Assembly (NCBI GenBank): GCA_016763955.1
Contig: JAESSU010000210.1
Location: 1-6,181, forward strand
Reading direction: 5' to 3'
Source of the DNA: Phycisphaeraceae bacterium
Lineage (GTDB): Bacteria; Planctomycetota; Phycisphaerae; Phycisphaerales; Phycisphaeraceae
Length of the DNA: 6,181 bases
Of this stretch, positions 5,098 through 6,181 are shown piece after piece; position 1 is the first letter of the stretch, and the number at the start of each line of letters is the position of its first letter. A model generated the notes under the pieces. The model saw only the letters and a list, made by a program, of their open reading frames with translations. It searched no databases and was not told where the DNA came from. Both the position numbers and the translations under genes were made by a program.

Positions 5098-6071
5098 TGG
5101 CTCGACTCGAAGAACAACTCGCCCAACTTAGCGCACTGGATTTTACCTCCTCTGGACTTCCGGGGGTGCTGGTTCACGAAGCGTTGCGTAAAGCTGTGGC
5201 ATCAAAAAGCAATCTGGTCCTTGCCAAAGCGGCTGGGATGATTGCTGAGCATGGACTTGATGATCTGACGGATGATCTTGTTGCTGCGTTTGACCGACTG
5301 ATGAAAAATCCGGGTCGGTCAGATAAAGGCGGCTCTGGCTTAACTGCTTTAGCTCGCGCTTTGGCATTGTTAGGTTATCAAGATGCAGGCCTGTTTCGTC
5401 GTGGGAGTCATCATGTTCAGATGGAGTCTGCCTATGGCGGGAAGGTAGATGTGGCGGATCATCTGCGTGGCTGGTGCGCTCAAGGCTTAGCTCAAAGTGG
5501 TGATCCTGATGCGATGGTTGATGTCGCTCGTCTGCTGGTAGACCCTTGTTCTCAAACGCGCAGAGCTGCAGCTCAAGGTGTTGAAATTAGTGGCAGAGGG
5601 GATATTGGTTTACCGCTATTAAATATGAAGATCACGCAAGGCGATCCCGACCCGCAGGTGATTAGTCAGTGTGTGACTGCGATGCTTGCATTGGTGGATA
5701 GTAGTGCATTGGAATTAATTAGTCCCATACTTAAATCAAATGATGATGATCTTGTTGAGCAGGTTTTATTAGCTCTGGGTCAATCTCGTCAAGCTGCTGC
5801 TTTTGAGGTGATCGAAACATTTTATGAACAATGTCTGACCGAGCCTTTGCAGAAGGCATCACTGTTAGCCATGGCTATGTTGCGTAGTGAGGTGTCGATG
5901 GCCCATCTGGAAAATCTTGTCGAAGAAGGCAATCTTGTCGAAGCTCAGCAAGCTATCGAAGCCTTGGGTATTTACAACTACGACTCCGATCTTAAAACAA
6001 GGTTATTAAGCATCTGTGAAAAGCGAGATGACATAGAATGGGTGGAGCTGATTCAAAGGGTGTTTTTGTAA
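5097..6071 (+). CDS. HEAT/armadillo-like helical repeat protein, function unknown
   Basis: This 324-residue protein is built of repeated pairs of amphipathic helices with Ala/Leu-rich faces and short turns, often containing Asp or Gly. Likely repeats lie at about 36-70, 78-103, 120-150, 152-181, 184-213, 216-245, 250-277 and 280-310; examples are VISQCVTAMLALVDSSALEL (188-207) and LVEQVLLALGQSRQAAAFEV (219-238). Such scaffolds normally mediate protein binding. There is no signal peptide, membrane segment or catalytic motif that I can see, so it is probably cytoplasmic. It is acidic overall. It follows the ribosomal terminator with its own TATAAT box, and its codon choice is less biased (more TTA, AGT and GAT) than the ribosomal genes, suggesting lower expression. 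Tetratricopeptide repeats are less likely because the repeat spacing is about 30-33 and lacks the TPR consensus. I do not recognise a named family. Confidence 0.85.
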   Translation: MARLEEQLAQLSALDFTSSGLPGVLVHEALRKAVASKSNLVLAKAAGMIAEHGLDDLTDDLVAAFDRLMKNPGRSDKGGSGLTALARALALLGYQDAGLFRRGSHHVQMESAYGGKVDVADHLRGWCAQGLAQSGDPDAMVDVARLLVDPCSQTRRAAAQGVEISGRGDIGLPLLNMKITQGDPDPQVISQCVTAMLALVDSSALELISPILKSNDDDLVEQVLLALGQSRQAAAFEVIETFYEQCLTEPLQKASLLAMAMLRSEVSMAHLENLVEEGNLVEAQQAIEALGIYNYDSDLKTRLLSICEKRDDIEWVELIQRVFL

Positions 6072-6156
6072 ATATGGGGAACCTTGTCATTAGAGTATTT
6101 TGCAAGATCACTTTTTGCGCAGGGCAAACGCAGGCCCCGAAAATTGTCTTGGCGAG

Positions 6157-6175
6157 CCGTGTTGTGTCAACACGG
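6157..6175. repeat. Perfect 8-bp inverted repeat near the window end
   Basis: CCGTGTTG (6157-6164) and CAACACGG (6168-6175) are exact reverse complements with a 3-base loop. Neither side carries a clear T-run inside the window, so terminator status cannot be judged. The rest of 6072-6156 holds nothing I can assign. Confidence 0.4.
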
Positions 6176-6181
6176 AATTGA

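Noticed and set aside
6074..6181. 35-codon ORF on the + strand ending exactly at the window end
   Set aside because: There is no Shine-Dalgarno, the composition is unlike the neighbouring proteins and it is short; the stop at the last base is probably coincidence.
6108..6181. Possible C-terminus of a convergent - strand gene, ending FALRKK then stop
   Set aside because: Only about 23 codons are visible and another - strand frame is equally open, so it cannot be supported without sequence beyond the window.

Overview
The window is a stretch of the bacterial spc/alpha ribosomal-protein region followed by one accessory gene. All well-supported genes are on the + strand: 3' end of secY, map, infA, rpmJ, rpsM, rpsK, rpoA, rplQ, and then a HEAT/ARM-like protein of unknown function. 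Base composition is near 50% GC by eye. The RpoA N-terminus (RWRNLELPSRV... leading into YGKFVVEPFERG) and the long form of L17 resemble what I remember of Planctomycetota, perhaps Phycisphaerae. That placement is an inference from remembered family sequences, not from a search.

Layout. 1-802: C-terminal part of SecY. 803-916: a spacer with a good sigma70-type promoter (TTGGCA, 17 bases, extended -10 TATGAT) and no adk gene. 917-2503: map, infA, rpmJ and rpsM, closely packed; infA most likely starts at a TTG. 2504-2605: a spacer with two consecutive strong inverted repeats ahead of rpsK. 2984-3179: a 196-base spacer between rpsK and rpoA, where many bacteria carry rpsD (S4); it holds three stem-loops and no gene. 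3180-4198: rpoA. 4256-4840: rplQ with a strong ribosome-binding site, closed by a small hairpin and a textbook Rho-independent terminator at 4867-4904. 4905-5096: a spacer with a TATAAT box and a possible 43-codon ORF that overlaps the next start as TGATG. 5097-6071: the HEAT-like protein. 6072-6181: a short tail with an 8-bp inverted repeat.

The genes serve protein synthesis and its outputs: the export channel (SecY), removal of N-terminal methionine (MAP), translation initiation (IF-1), ribosome assembly (L36, S13, S11, L17) and transcription (RNA polymerase alpha). Their order is conventional, with adk and rpsD missing from their usual places.

The most unusual observation is at the 5' end of rpoA. 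A well-placed Shine-Dalgarno and ATG at 3180 encode the expected first residues MRI, but the rest of the expected N-terminus (RWRNLELPSRV) continues in the -1 frame from 3188. The ATG is therefore out of frame with the gene by one base. The only conventional in-frame start is a GTG at 3221 with no Shine-Dalgarno. A one-base deletion (real or from sequencing/assembly) is the simplest reading. An A_AAA_AAT run at 3230-3236 would also allow a -1 shift in the right direction. I found no mobile element, CRISPR array, tRNA or rRNA, and no convincing new multi-gene system.
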